Positions 6,865 to 13,931 of a stretch of DNA of 14,072 nucleotides are shown in pieces. Origin of the DNA: an uncultured Selenomonadaceae bacterium. GTDB lineage: Bacteria > Bacillota > Negativicutes > Selenomonadales > Selenomonadaceae. The position numbers and the translations under genes are program-made. Every line of letters starts with the position of its first letter. Positions within the stretch are counted from its first letter, which is position 1. The notes beneath the pieces were generated by a model. That model was not told where the DNA came from. It did no database searches and saw only the letters and a program-made list of their open reading frames with translations. The stretch is taken from the NCBI GenBank assembly GCA_905236255.1, contig CAJOPK010000009.1, positions 1 to 14,072 of the forward strand, in the 5' to 3' direction.

Positions 6865-7581
6865 TTATAAATCTCCAATCTCTTTCAAAATATTTTCCGC
6901 CGCAAGTTTCGGATTTTGAGCCGCCCGAATCGGTCTGCCGACGACAAGATAATTTGCTCCGTTTTTGATTGCCGCCGCCGGTGTGGAAATTCGACTTTGA
7001 TCGTTGATGTCACTTCCCGCAGGACGAATACCGGGAGTAACAATCAGAAAATCTTTTCCGCAGGCTTGACGAATTTGCGCCGCCTCTTGCGGAGAGGCAA
7101 CAACGCCGTCAAGTCCGGCAGATTTTGTAAGTTCGGCAAGACGAACAACCTGATCCGAAATTTTTATTTCGCCGTAACCCAAGCCGTTCCAATCATCTTG
7201 ATTTATACTCGTCAAACCGGTTATCGCAATAATTTTCGGCGGATTTATATTCAAGCGCGCAGCCTCTTCCCGGACTTTTTCGCCGGCAGTTTTCATCATC
7301 GTAAAACCGCCCGCCGCATGAACATTCAAAATATCCGCACCGAGATTCATAAGCGAACAAAGCCCGCCGGCAACCGTATTCGGAATGTCATGAAGTTTCA
7401 GGTCAAGGAAAACTTTTTTGTCGCGTTCTTTCAAAAATTCCACAACGCCGGCACCGACGCTGTAAAAAAGTTCCATACCGACTTTGTAAAATTTTACGCT
7501 TTCGCCCAAATCATTGACAAGATTTTTAACGTCGTCAAATTTGTGAAAATCAAGCGCGACGATCAATCTTTCGTCAGCCAT
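6865..7581 (-). CDS. pyrF: Orotidine 5'-phosphate decarboxylase
   Basis: PyrF decarboxylates orotidine monophosphate to UMP, the last step of de novo pyrimidine synthesis. The 238-residue length is that of the short bacterial form. ALDF (9-12) supplies the substrate-binding Asp11, and DLKLHDIPNTV (60-70) holds the catalytic charge network Asp60, Lys62 and Asp65. VTPGIRP (181-187) and VVGRPI (213-218) bind the phosphate. The start is ATG at 7581, after a GGAG site about ten bases upstream. It is the first gene of a pyrF-pyrE-recN transcript, with a TATAAT box some 55 bases upstream. The remaining pyr genes and pyrR are not in the window, and no PyrR-type attenuator is apparent in the leader of roughly 48 bases. 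Confidence 0.97.
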   Translation of the reverse strand: MADERLIVALDFHKFDDVKNLVNDLGESVKFYKVGMELFYSVGAGVVEFLKERDKKVFLDLKLHDIPNTVAGGLCSLMNLGADILNVHAAGGFTMMKTAGEKVREEAARLNINPPKIIAITGLTSINQDDWNGLGYGEIKISDQVVRLAELTKSAGLDGVVASPQEAAQIRQACGKDFLIVTPGIRPAGSDINDQSRISTPAAAIKNGANYLVVGRPIRAAQNPKLAAENILKEIGDL

Positions 7582-7635
7582 TCAAAAAATCACTCCGTTC
7601 TCTGAAAAGATTTTTTCGATAATAAAAACGAAACC

Positions 7636-7641
7636 ATTATA
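7636..7641 (-). promoter_or_regulatory. -10 box of the pyrF-pyrE-recN promoter
   Basis: A perfect TATAAT is read on the minus strand at 7641-7636. The -35 position (about 7664-7659, CGGAAA) is poor and lies in the arm of the terminator of the upstream gene, so the promoter is either weak, activated, or relies on another element. The start of transcription would be near 7629, with a leader of about 48 bases before pyrF. Confidence 0.5.
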
Positions 7642-7653
7642 ACCCTTCAACGC

Positions 7654-7699
7654 AAAAATTTCCGGTCTTATTCAAAACTTTTGACAGACCGGAAATTTT
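7654..7699 (-). terminator. Strong intrinsic terminator of the lysC-aminotransferase transcript
   Basis: A 14-bp perfect stem pairs AAAATTTCCGGTCT (7655-7668) with AGACCGGAAATTTT (7686-7699). The 17-base loop holds a second palindrome, CAAAACTTTTG (7673-7683). On the minus strand the stem ends in ATTTTT (five T, 7658-7654). It lies 15 bases after the aminotransferase stop codon and shields pyrF from read-through. The A/T arms make it symmetric, so it could also work on the other strand. Confidence 0.8.
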
Positions 7700-7714
7700 C
7701 GGCAAAAAATATCT

Positions 7715-8956
7715 TTATTTAACCGCGTCAAATGCCTTTTTGATTTTTGCGGCAACGCCGTGCATTTTTTCATAAGAAACGGAACACGCCGCAACTCTTA
7801 TTCCCAATTTCAGGGGAACGGCAAAAATTAAATCCTTGTGAAGTTCGTTGCAGACCGCCGCCGGATTTTCCGCCGGAATCGCGATAAAAAATCCGCCTTT
7901 GTAAGGAACAATACGCAAATTACATTCAGCCGCCTCATTTACGAAAAGCTCGCCGCGTCTTTGAACGGTTTGATAAAGTTCGGCACGTTCTTTTTCGTAT
8001 TGTTTCTCAATGCCGGGATCTTCTTTCAAGCGAATCAAAAGTTCCTGCGCGCCGCGATTTATATTCGACCAGGTTGCGCGTCCCGACCATTTGTTTACGT
8101 CCTTAAATTCTTCGATAACGTCTTTGTTTGACGAAAGTGCGACAAGTGCGCCGGTTCTTTGCCCGTAAAGCGTGTAACTTTTTGACATACTGTAAGCAAT
8201 CAAGACAAGGACATTTTCCGGAAGACCGGAGAATTTTTTGAAAAATGCCCGCGTCGAATTTTTTTCTCCGGCAAAGTCAATGTAAGCAACATCGACAAGC
8301 AAAGTAATTTTTTTGCCGGTTGCCGCTTGAGTTTTTATAACGTCCAAAACTCCGTCCCATTCTTCCAAATTCAAAGCGTAGCCCGTCGGATTGTGTGCCG
8401 GCGAATTTATTATCGCAAGAACGGAATCCTGATTTTTCGCAAGGGAATTAAATTTGTCGGTGAAGTCCGCAAGATTAAATTTCAAGTTTTCGTCGAAAAG
8501 TTTGAAAGTTTCAAGTCGTTTTCCGGTTTCAACGCAAATTACGTTATAGGTTCCCCAGAACCAATCTGAAGTCAAAACCGAATCGCCGCGCTCGGCATAA
8601 TTCGCTATTGCGTGATGAATTGCGCCGGTACCTCCCGCCGTTGAAATTGCCGCGGAATATCCTTCCGGCTTGCAATCGGCGAAAACCGAATCAATGACGA
8701 AATCCAGATAATTTTGAAGTCCGGAAATCGGCGCATAAGATACCATGTCGCGCATATCCAAAGACTTAAAAACTTTTTCGACGGTCGGCAAAACGGCAAG
8801 TTTTCCGCTTTCGTCCAAAATTGTTCCGATTGTTGCATTTGTGACCGCCGCCGCGCCGTGTTCTTTTATTGCGGCAAGACAAGCGGAATTTGCGTCAAAA
8901 ATTGCGTCTTTTAATTTTCTGCCGGCGGAATGTTTTGCCGCCATGCTCATTGTCAT
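7715..8956 (-). CDS. Class I PLP-dependent aminotransferase (aspartate/aromatic type)
   Basis: A fold-type I, class I aminotransferase of 413 residues. It shows NPTG (189-192), the cofactor-binding Asp and Tyr in VDVAYIDFA (221-229), the PLP Schiff-base Lys259 in SMSKSYTLYGQRTGAL, and Arg387 in LGIRVA, matching the substrate carboxylate-binding Arg. GGTGA (108-112) matches the phosphate-binding loop. The motifs NPTGxxLxxEEW and SKxYxLYGxRxGA are those of the AspC/TyrB-like group, so the enzyme probably moves amino groups between glutamate and aspartate or aromatic acids. The exact substrate is not certain. It follows lysC by 21 bases with AAGGAG (8974-8969) and start ATG at 8956; in-frame ATGs at 8950 and 8944 are alternatives. 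Co-transcription with aspartokinase favours aspartate supply. Confidence 0.88.
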   Translation of the reverse strand: MTMSMAAKHSAGRKLKDAIFDANSACLAAIKEHGAAAVTNATIGTILDESGKLAVLPTVEKVFKSLDMRDMVSYAPISGLQNYLDFVIDSVFADCKPEGYSAAISTAGGTGAIHHAIANYAERGDSVLTSDWFWGTYNVICVETGKRLETFKLFDENLKFNLADFTDKFNSLAKNQDSVLAIINSPAHNPTGYALNLEEWDGVLDVIKTQAATGKKITLLVDVAYIDFAGEKNSTRAFFKKFSGLPENVLVLIAYSMSKSYTLYGQRTGALVALSSNKDVIEEFKDVNKWSGRATWSNINRGAQELLIRLKEDPGIEKQYEKERAELYQTVQRRGELFVNEAAECNLRIVPYKGGFFIAIPAENPAAVCNELHKDLIFAVPLKLGIRVAACSVSYEKMHGVAAKIKKAFDAVK

Positions 8957-8977
8957 TTTATATCAAATCTCCTTCTC

Positions 8978-10213
8978 TCATTTATCCGGAAAAAATTCGT
9001 CGTGAATCGCATTGACCGCTTCGGTAATTTGCGAACCTTTAATCAAGCAGGAAACGCTGATTTCGGAAGTGCTGATAATGTCGATATTTATTCCGGCATG
9101 CGCCAAAGCTCCGAACATACGCGCCGCAATACCCGGACTTCCCAACATTCCCGCGCCGACAATCGAAACTTTCGCAACGTCCTCTTCAACCAAAACCGTA
9201 CCCGCATCAATCTCTTCCGCAACCTTATCGACAACTTTCTTTGCCTCCGGCAGATCGTCAAGAGCAATCGTGAAAACCATGTCGGTAATGTTTTTGTCGA
9301 TATTGCGGATACTCTGAACAATCATATCGACATCAATATTTGCATCGGCAAGCGCGGCAAAAATCTTGTGCGCTATGCCCGGCGTATTTGATACGGCGAG
9401 AACGGCAATTTTGGCAACTTTTTGATCGTGAGCCACGCCGCGAATCTCAAAATCTTTTTCCTCCAAAGTGTAATCCTCCCTAATGATTGTGCCGGGCTTG
9501 TCCGTGAAAGTCGAGCGGACATGAATCGGCATATTGAAATATTGACCCATTTCAACCGAGCGCGGCTGCATTACGCCGGCACCAAGCCTTGCCATTTCAA
9601 GCATCTCAAAATAAGTGATCTCCCGCATCTTTTTCGCATTTTTCACAATGCGCGGGTCTGCGGAATAAACACCGTCAACGTCCGTATAAATTTCGCAGGC
9701 ATCGGCTTTAAGCGCGCCGGCAAGAGCAACCGCCGAAGTATCGGATCCGCCGCGTCCCAAAGTCACCGGATCGCCGAATCTGTCAACGCCCTGAAAACCG
9801 GCAACAACCACAACCTTACCCTTGTCAAGTTCTTCATGAACGCGCTCCGGAGAAATTCCCAAAATTCTGCCCTTTGTATGGACTGAATTTGTCCTCATGC
9901 CGACCATGCCGCCCGTCAAAGAAATTGCCGGTTGACCGAGTTTCTGAAAAGCCATAGCCAGAAGAGCTATCGAAACCTGTTCGCCCGTCGTCAAAAGCAT
10001 ATCAAGTTCGCGGGAATAACCGGCTTTGTAAGGTTCTTCATCTATGCCTTCGGCAAGTTTTATCAAATTGTCGGTCGAGTCACCCATTGCGGAAACCACC
10101 ACGACAATTTTGTCGTCCGGTTTCTTTTCGCCGAGAATCCTCTTTGCAACCGACATAATTTTTTCGGTCGTCGCAACGGAACTGCCTCCAAATTTTTTTA
10201 CAACGAGAGCCAA
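8978..10213 (-). CDS. lysC: Aspartate kinase, monofunctional with two ACT domains
   Basis: Aspartokinase phosphorylates L-aspartate, the entry step to lysine, meso-DAP, threonine and methionine. The protein has 411 residues, the length of the LysC type without a homoserine dehydrogenase part. The kinase domain shows KKFGGSSV (6-13), LGRGGSDTSAVALA (152-165) and TDVDGVYSADPR (177-188). Two ACT domains follow (about 266-335 and 347-411); the second holds VSIVGAGMLGSPGIAARMF, the usual effector-binding region, so feedback inhibition by lysine and/or threonine is likely. The start is TTG at 10213, ten bases after AAGGAGG; it yields the standard N-terminus and no ATG is available. It has a good promoter of its own and no lysine riboswitch in its leader. 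The aminotransferase gene follows on the same transcript. Confidence 0.97.
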   Translation of the reverse strand: MALVVKKFGGSSVATTEKIMSVAKRILGEKKPDDKIVVVVSAMGDSTDNLIKLAEGIDEEPYKAGYSRELDMLLTTGEQVSIALLAMAFQKLGQPAISLTGGMVGMRTNSVHTKGRILGISPERVHEELDKGKVVVVAGFQGVDRFGDPVTLGRGGSDTSAVALAGALKADACEIYTDVDGVYSADPRIVKNAKKMREITYFEMLEMARLGAGVMQPRSVEMGQYFNMPIHVRSTFTDKPGTIIREDYTLEEKDFEIRGVAHDQKVAKIAVLAVSNTPGIAHKIFAALADANIDVDMIVQSIRNIDKNITDMVFTIALDDLPEAKKVVDKVAEEIDAGTVLVEEDVAKVSIVGAGMLGSPGIAARMFGALAHAGINIDIISTSEISVSCLIKGSQITEAVNAIHDEFFPDK

Positions 10214-10259
10214 TTTTTTGCTGCCTCCTTGTCAAGACCGTGTTTCTCAAATAAGCGGC

Positions 10260-10288
10260 ATTTTACCGGATTTTTTTCGGTCGGTCAA
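10260..10288 (-). promoter_or_regulatory. Sigma-A type promoter of lysC
   Basis: On the minus strand TTGACC (10288-10283) and TAAAAT (10265-10260) are separated by exactly 17 bases that include a run of seven A. Transcription would start near 10253, giving a leader of about 40 bases, which holds only the ribosome binding site and no evident riboswitch or T-box. Confidence 0.6.
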
Positions 10289-10330
10289 TTTAACCGGATT
10301 ATGTATTCAAAAAACACGATTCAAAGATTT

Positions 10331-10357
10331 TAATTTTAACTCATTTTTTTAAAATTA
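10331..10357 (-). terminator. Possible weak A/T-only hairpin at the murE stop codon
   Basis: TAATTTTAA at 10357-10349 (including the murE stop) pairs perfectly over nine bases with TTAAAATTA at 10339-10331, with a nine-base loop. It has no G-C pairs and no clean T run after it, so as an intrinsic terminator it would be weak. It may only slow or partly end murE transcription before the lysC promoter. Confidence 0.2.
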
Positions 10358-11836
10358 CTTCCGGGCAATCGCTTCCCTTGCAACTTCCCGGTCGTCAAAG
10401 TGAATGGTCTTGTCTTTCAAGATTTGATAGTCCTCATGACCTTTTCCCAAAATCATCACAATGTCGCCGGCATTTGCAAGTTTGACCGCCCGGAAAATTG
10501 CCGTCCGTCTGTCCGGAATGACTTCATAATTCTTGCCGCCGATTTTTTCTTTGATACCGACTTCGACTTCTTCAAGAATTTTTTCCGGGTCTTCCGTTCG
10601 CGGATTGTCGGAAGTTGCAATGACAATATCGGACATTTCCGCCGCAATCCTTCCCATAATCGGACGCTTTGTATTGTCGCGATCTCCGCCGCAACCGAAA
10701 ACGGTAATAATTTTGTTTTCGACGATTTTTTTTGCGGTCTGCAAAACATTTTTCATGCCGTCCGGAGTATGCGCATAATCGACGATAACGGTAAAGGGAA
10801 CGTCCGCAAAAATTCTCTCGAATCTTCCGGGAACGCTCTTAAAATTTTGCAAAGCAGTCGAAATATCTTTCGGATTTATCTTTTCGGCAAGAGCGGCACC
10901 GACTGCGGCAAGTACGTTGTATACGTTGAAAATTCCGGTGACGTGCAAATTTAAATTCATCTCTCCAAACTTCCCGGAAATTTTGAATTTTGTGCCGTCC
11001 GCCTTCACTTCAACATTGTCCGCATGAAGATCGGAATTTTTTTCAATCCCGTAAGTCATTATTCCGCAGTGAGAATGTTTTAACATTTCGTCGCTTGCCG
11101 GATCGTCAATGTTTATTACTGCGGTTTTTCCCGTCTTTCGTCCGGAACGCGAAACAATATCGAAAAGTTTTGCCTTTGTCCTGCAATAATTTTCAAGCGT
11201 CTTGTGATAGTCCAAATGATCCTGCGTCAAATTGGTGAAAATCGCCGTGTCAAATTCCACACCGGAAACTCTGTGTTCGGCAAGCGCATGACTTGAAACT
11301 TCCATTACCACAAAATCGACGTTCCCTTCCCGCATCTTTACAAAAATATGCTGAAGATCGATAACGTTCGGTGTTGTGTTGTGAATTGGAAAAGTTTCGT
11401 CGCCGATCATGATTTGAATTGTCCCGATAAGCCCGACTTTGAAACCGGCCTGCATCAAAATCGAGCGGATCATGTAGGTCGTCGTCGTTTTGCCGTTCGT
11501 CCCGGTTATCCCGATAACGCGCATATGTTTTGAAGGGTAATCGTAAAAATAAGGTACGACAACCGCCAAAGTATTCAACATATCGCCTACAACCAACGCC
11601 GAAATTCCTTCCGGCAAATCCGGATTTTCGCGGGTCGTCAAAATCGCCGATGCGCCTTTTTCCGCCGCCTGTTTTATAAAATTGTTTCCGTCAAAATGTG
11701 CGCCTTCCATGCAAATGAACAGGTCGCCCGGCTTTACTTTTCGCGAATCATGCTCAATGCCGGAAATTTTTGTGCCGGCATTCCCGATTACCTTTGTCCC
11801 TTGAACAAGCAAAGCAATTTCTTCCAGAGTTTTCAT
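10355..11836 (-). CDS. murE: UDP-MurNAc-L-alanyl-D-glutamate:meso-diaminopimelate ligase
   Basis: MurE adds the third residue to the peptidoglycan stem peptide in the cytoplasm with ATP. The protein has 493 residues. It shows the Mur ligase ATP loop GITGTNGKTTT (109-119), HNTTPN (152-157) near the UDP-sugar site, Lys221 in YCRTKAKLF as the likely carbamylated lysine, VDYAHTPDGM (352-361) and the specificity motif DNPRTEDP (410-417). DNPR is the meso-DAP-type motif; lysine-adding enzymes differ there. The start ATG at 11836 is seven bases after GGGAGG; an ATG at 11857 would place this site inside the coding sequence and adds seven atypical residues. A TATAAT promoter lies close upstream. murE stands alone here: no other dcw cluster genes are adjacent, but lysC, the aminotransferase and dapF are in the same window. 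Confidence 0.96.
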   Translation of the reverse strand: MKTLEEIALLVQGTKVIGNAGTKISGIEHDSRKVKPGDLFICMEGAHFDGNNFIKQAAEKGASAILTTRENPDLPEGISALVVGDMLNTLAVVVPYFYDYPSKHMRVIGITGTNGKTTTTYMIRSILMQAGFKVGLIGTIQIMIGDETFPIHNTTPNVIDLQHIFVKMREGNVDFVVMEVSSHALAEHRVSGVEFDTAIFTNLTQDHLDYHKTLENYCRTKAKLFDIVSRSGRKTGKTAVINIDDPASDEMLKHSHCGIMTYGIEKNSDLHADNVEVKADGTKFKISGKFGEMNLNLHVTGIFNVYNVLAAVGAALAEKINPKDISTALQNFKSVPGRFERIFADVPFTVIVDYAHTPDGMKNVLQTAKKIVENKIITVFGCGGDRDNTKRPIMGRIAAEMSDIVIATSDNPRTEDPEKILEEVEVGIKEKIGGKNYEVIPDRRTAIFRAVKLANAGDIVMILGKGHEDYQILKDKTIHFDDREVAREAIARK

Positions 11837-11865
11837 CAAAAGTCCTCCCTGTCCCATTTTTCCGA

Positions 11866-11895
11866 ATTATAACAACACATACAACAAAAAGACAA
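11866..11895 (-). promoter_or_regulatory. Promoter of murE
   Basis: A perfect TATAAT is read on the minus strand at 11871-11866. TTGTCT at 11895-11890 is a four-of-six match to the -35 box with an 18-base spacer. Transcription would start near 11859, leaving a leader of about 22 bases that carries the GGGAGG ribosome binding site. Confidence 0.55.
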
Positions 11896-12043
11896 GAAAA
11901 AAATGAAAAAAATCGGGAAAATTTTGAAACGATTTGCAAAATTCTTTAACGTTATGCTTGCAGGAACTTCAATAAAATTAACGAATAACCAAAACAAAAT
12001 CGTGGCGTGAACTTTTTCAGGCCGAAAAGAGGAGGAAGTTTTT
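11896..12043. other. Intergenic leader between murE and the chemoreceptor gene
   Basis: This A/T-rich stretch separates two divergent genes. It holds AGGAGG (12030-12035), the ribosome binding site of the chemoreceptor, eight bases from its ATG. A possible -10 TAAAAT (11973-11978) has no good -35. An interrupted inverted repeat AATTTTG/CAAAATT lies around 11920-11943. A 35-codon plus-strand frame (11903-12010) begins with a basic, amphipathic-looking sequence but has no ribosome binding site; see findings. No RNA gene or mobile element is visible. Confidence 0.5.
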
Positions 12044-13837
12044 ATGTTTGCGGGCTTAAGGACAATGCGAACGCAATTTCTGATGATGATGATAGGCGCG
12101 TCGCTTGTTACAATGATTTGTATCGGCGCGGTCTTTCTGAAAAATATGAAAGACGAAGCCGAAGAACAGGTTCAAATTTTTAAAGAGACTTTGGTTGCCG
12201 ACGTTGAAAGAGAATTGAAGATCGAAACGGAATCGGCGATAAGTCTTATATCTCAAATTCACAAACGCCAACAGGCGGGAGAACTCACCGAAGAACAGGC
12301 GAAACTTGAGGCGGCGGCTCTCGTCCGGGATTTGCGCTACGATGACGGCGCGGGATATTTTTGGATTGATACTTATGAAGGCGTAAACGTCGTTTTACTC
12401 GGTCGTCAAAATGCGGAAGGAAAATCCAGAATAAATGCGACTGATCCCACCGGAAAACAGTTTATCAAAGAAATGATTGAAAACGGACGCAAGCCCGGCG
12501 GCGGTTACACCGATTTGATGTTTGCAAAGCCGAATCAAACGGAACCGCTCCCGAAAAGAAATTACACCGCGTCTTTCGATCCTTACAAATGGGTTATCGG
12601 TACCGGTATTTGGATTGATTACATTGACGATCGCGTTGCCGCAATGCAGGCCAGAACCGAAGAAAATTTTCTGAAGAGCGTCATGATTACGGGCGTTGTT
12701 ATAGTTGTCCTCGAAATTATTCTGACGATTGCGGCGGTATTCCTTGCCGGTCGCATGGTAGGACCGATCAAAGATTTGACCGAATTGGTTGATATTCTCG
12801 GCACCGGCGATTTCCGGGCAAAGGACACTTCAAATATTGATACGGAACGTCCGGACGAACTCGGAATAATGGCACGCGCCGTTCTCAATCTGCAGAGAAA
12901 TGTAAACGACATGGTTCGTCAGGTTGCAACTTCGGCGGAACATGTTGCCGCCGCATCGGAAGAGTTGACGGCAAGCGCGGATCAATCGACGATAGCCATA
13001 AATCAGGTTGCGGATTCAATAGTAAATGTCGCGGGAGCTTGCACGGAGCAATTTGGCGAAGTCGAAAACGCAAGCTCGCAGGCGGAACAACTCAAAGATC
13101 ACATGAACACATTCACGGATACTTTGAGCGAATCTTCAAGCAAAATTGAAGAAACCAACAAGGCGGCGGAAGCCGGCGGCAAGAGCGTCGCAAATGCCGT
13201 TGACCAAATGAAGAAGATCGAAACTTCCGTCAGCGCATCCGCCGGAGTCATTGCGCAACTCGGCGAAGAATCCGACAAGATCGGCAAGATCGTCGATGCA
13301 ATTTCCGGAATTGCCGAACAGACCAATTTGCTTGCTTTGAATGCGGCGATAGAGGCCGCCCGCGCAGGTGAACACGGTCGCGGCTTTGCGGTCGTCGCCG
13401 ATGAAGTCCGGAAACTTGCCGAACAGTCCCAAGTTTCCGCCCGCGAAATTTCCGAACTTATCGGCTCCATTCAAGATAAAGCACAAAATGCCGTTCACTC
13501 CATGCAGGAAGGCGTGGACAATGTTCGCGACGGCACGGGCGCGGTTGACGGCGCGGGCAAGACTTTCCGCCAAATTATCAATATGGTTACGGAAGTTGCA
13601 AACGGCTCCGCTCAAATGGAAACGATCGTTGCCAATCTTGTGGAAAGCACCGACGTTATCACAAAGTCCGTCGAAAATATCAACGTCAAGAGTCGCGAAG
13701 TCGCAAGAGAGTCCGAAACCGTTTCGGCGGCAAGCGAACAGCAGACCGCAACAATGCACGAAATCGCCGATGCCAGCCGTTCACTTGCGGAGATGGCTCA
13801 GGAAATGCAAACGGTTATCGGTAAATTCAAGATTTAA
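12044..13837 (+). CDS. Methyl-accepting chemotaxis protein with sCache sensor
   Basis: A transmembrane chemoreceptor that signals through CheW/CheA to the flagellar motor. The 597 residues divide into a short cytoplasmic start, TM1 (about 12-33), an extracellular single-Cache domain (about 37-205), TM2 (about 211-236), HAMP (about 236-290) and a cytoplasmic signalling domain (about 295-597). GYFWIDTYEG (104-113) and YKWVIGTGIWIDYID (181-195) are typical of sCache_2 sensors of small carboxylates, although the ligand cannot be read. The conserved hairpin tip is EQTNLLALNAAIEAARAGEH (425-444) followed by GRGFAVVADEVRKLAE. There is no C-terminal CheR-binding pentapeptide; the protein ends GKFKI. 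The start is ATG at 12044, eight bases after AGGAGG. It is a single-gene unit with its own terminator and implies a motile host. Confidence 0.96.
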   Translation: MFAGLRTMRTQFLMMMIGASLVTMICIGAVFLKNMKDEAEEQVQIFKETLVADVERELKIETESAISLISQIHKRQQAGELTEEQAKLEAAALVRDLRYDDGAGYFWIDTYEGVNVVLLGRQNAEGKSRINATDPTGKQFIKEMIENGRKPGGGYTDLMFAKPNQTEPLPKRNYTASFDPYKWVIGTGIWIDYIDDRVAAMQARTEENFLKSVMITGVVIVVLEIILTIAAVFLAGRMVGPIKDLTELVDILGTGDFRAKDTSNIDTERPDELGIMARAVLNLQRNVNDMVRQVATSAEHVAAASEELTASADQSTIAINQVADSIVNVAGACTEQFGEVENASSQAEQLKDHMNTFTDTLSESSSKIEETNKAAEAGGKSVANAVDQMKKIETSVSASAGVIAQLGEESDKIGKIVDAISGIAEQTNLLALNAAIEAARAGEHGRGFAVVADEVRKLAEQSQVSAREISELIGSIQDKAQNAVHSMQEGVDNVRDGTGAVDGAGKTFRQIINMVTEVANGSAQMETIVANLVESTDVITKSVENINVKSREVARESETVSAASEQQTATMHEIADASRSLAEMAQEMQTVIGKFKI

Positions 13838-13868
13838 GATTAAAAACGGATACGGGTTACAACAAATC

Positions 13869-13904
13869 AAAAATCCGGGAGTCGAAAAACTCTCGGATTT
13901 TTTT
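13869..13904 (+). terminator. Intrinsic, probably bidirectional terminator after the chemoreceptor gene
   Basis: AAAAATCCGGGAGT (13869-13882) pairs with ACTCTCGGATTTTT (13889-13902) over 14 positions with one G-T wobble and a six-base loop. A run of seven T (13898-13904) completes it. Read on the minus strand the stem ends in five T, so it can also serve the converging gene whose stop is at 13932. Confidence 0.88.
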
Positions 13905-13931
13905 GTTTGCCCGGAAATTGTAAATTTCACT

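Noticed and set aside
10220..10250. TTGACA just before the lysC ribosome binding site as a -35 box.
   Set aside because: The position 17 bases downstream lies in lysC codons and has no -10 likeness. The promoter at 10288-10260 is much better.
12001..12030. GCCGAAAA (12021-12028) as a sigma-28 -10 box for the chemoreceptor gene.
   Set aside because: No TAAA is found at the required distance upstream, and the transcription start would fall in the ribosome binding site.
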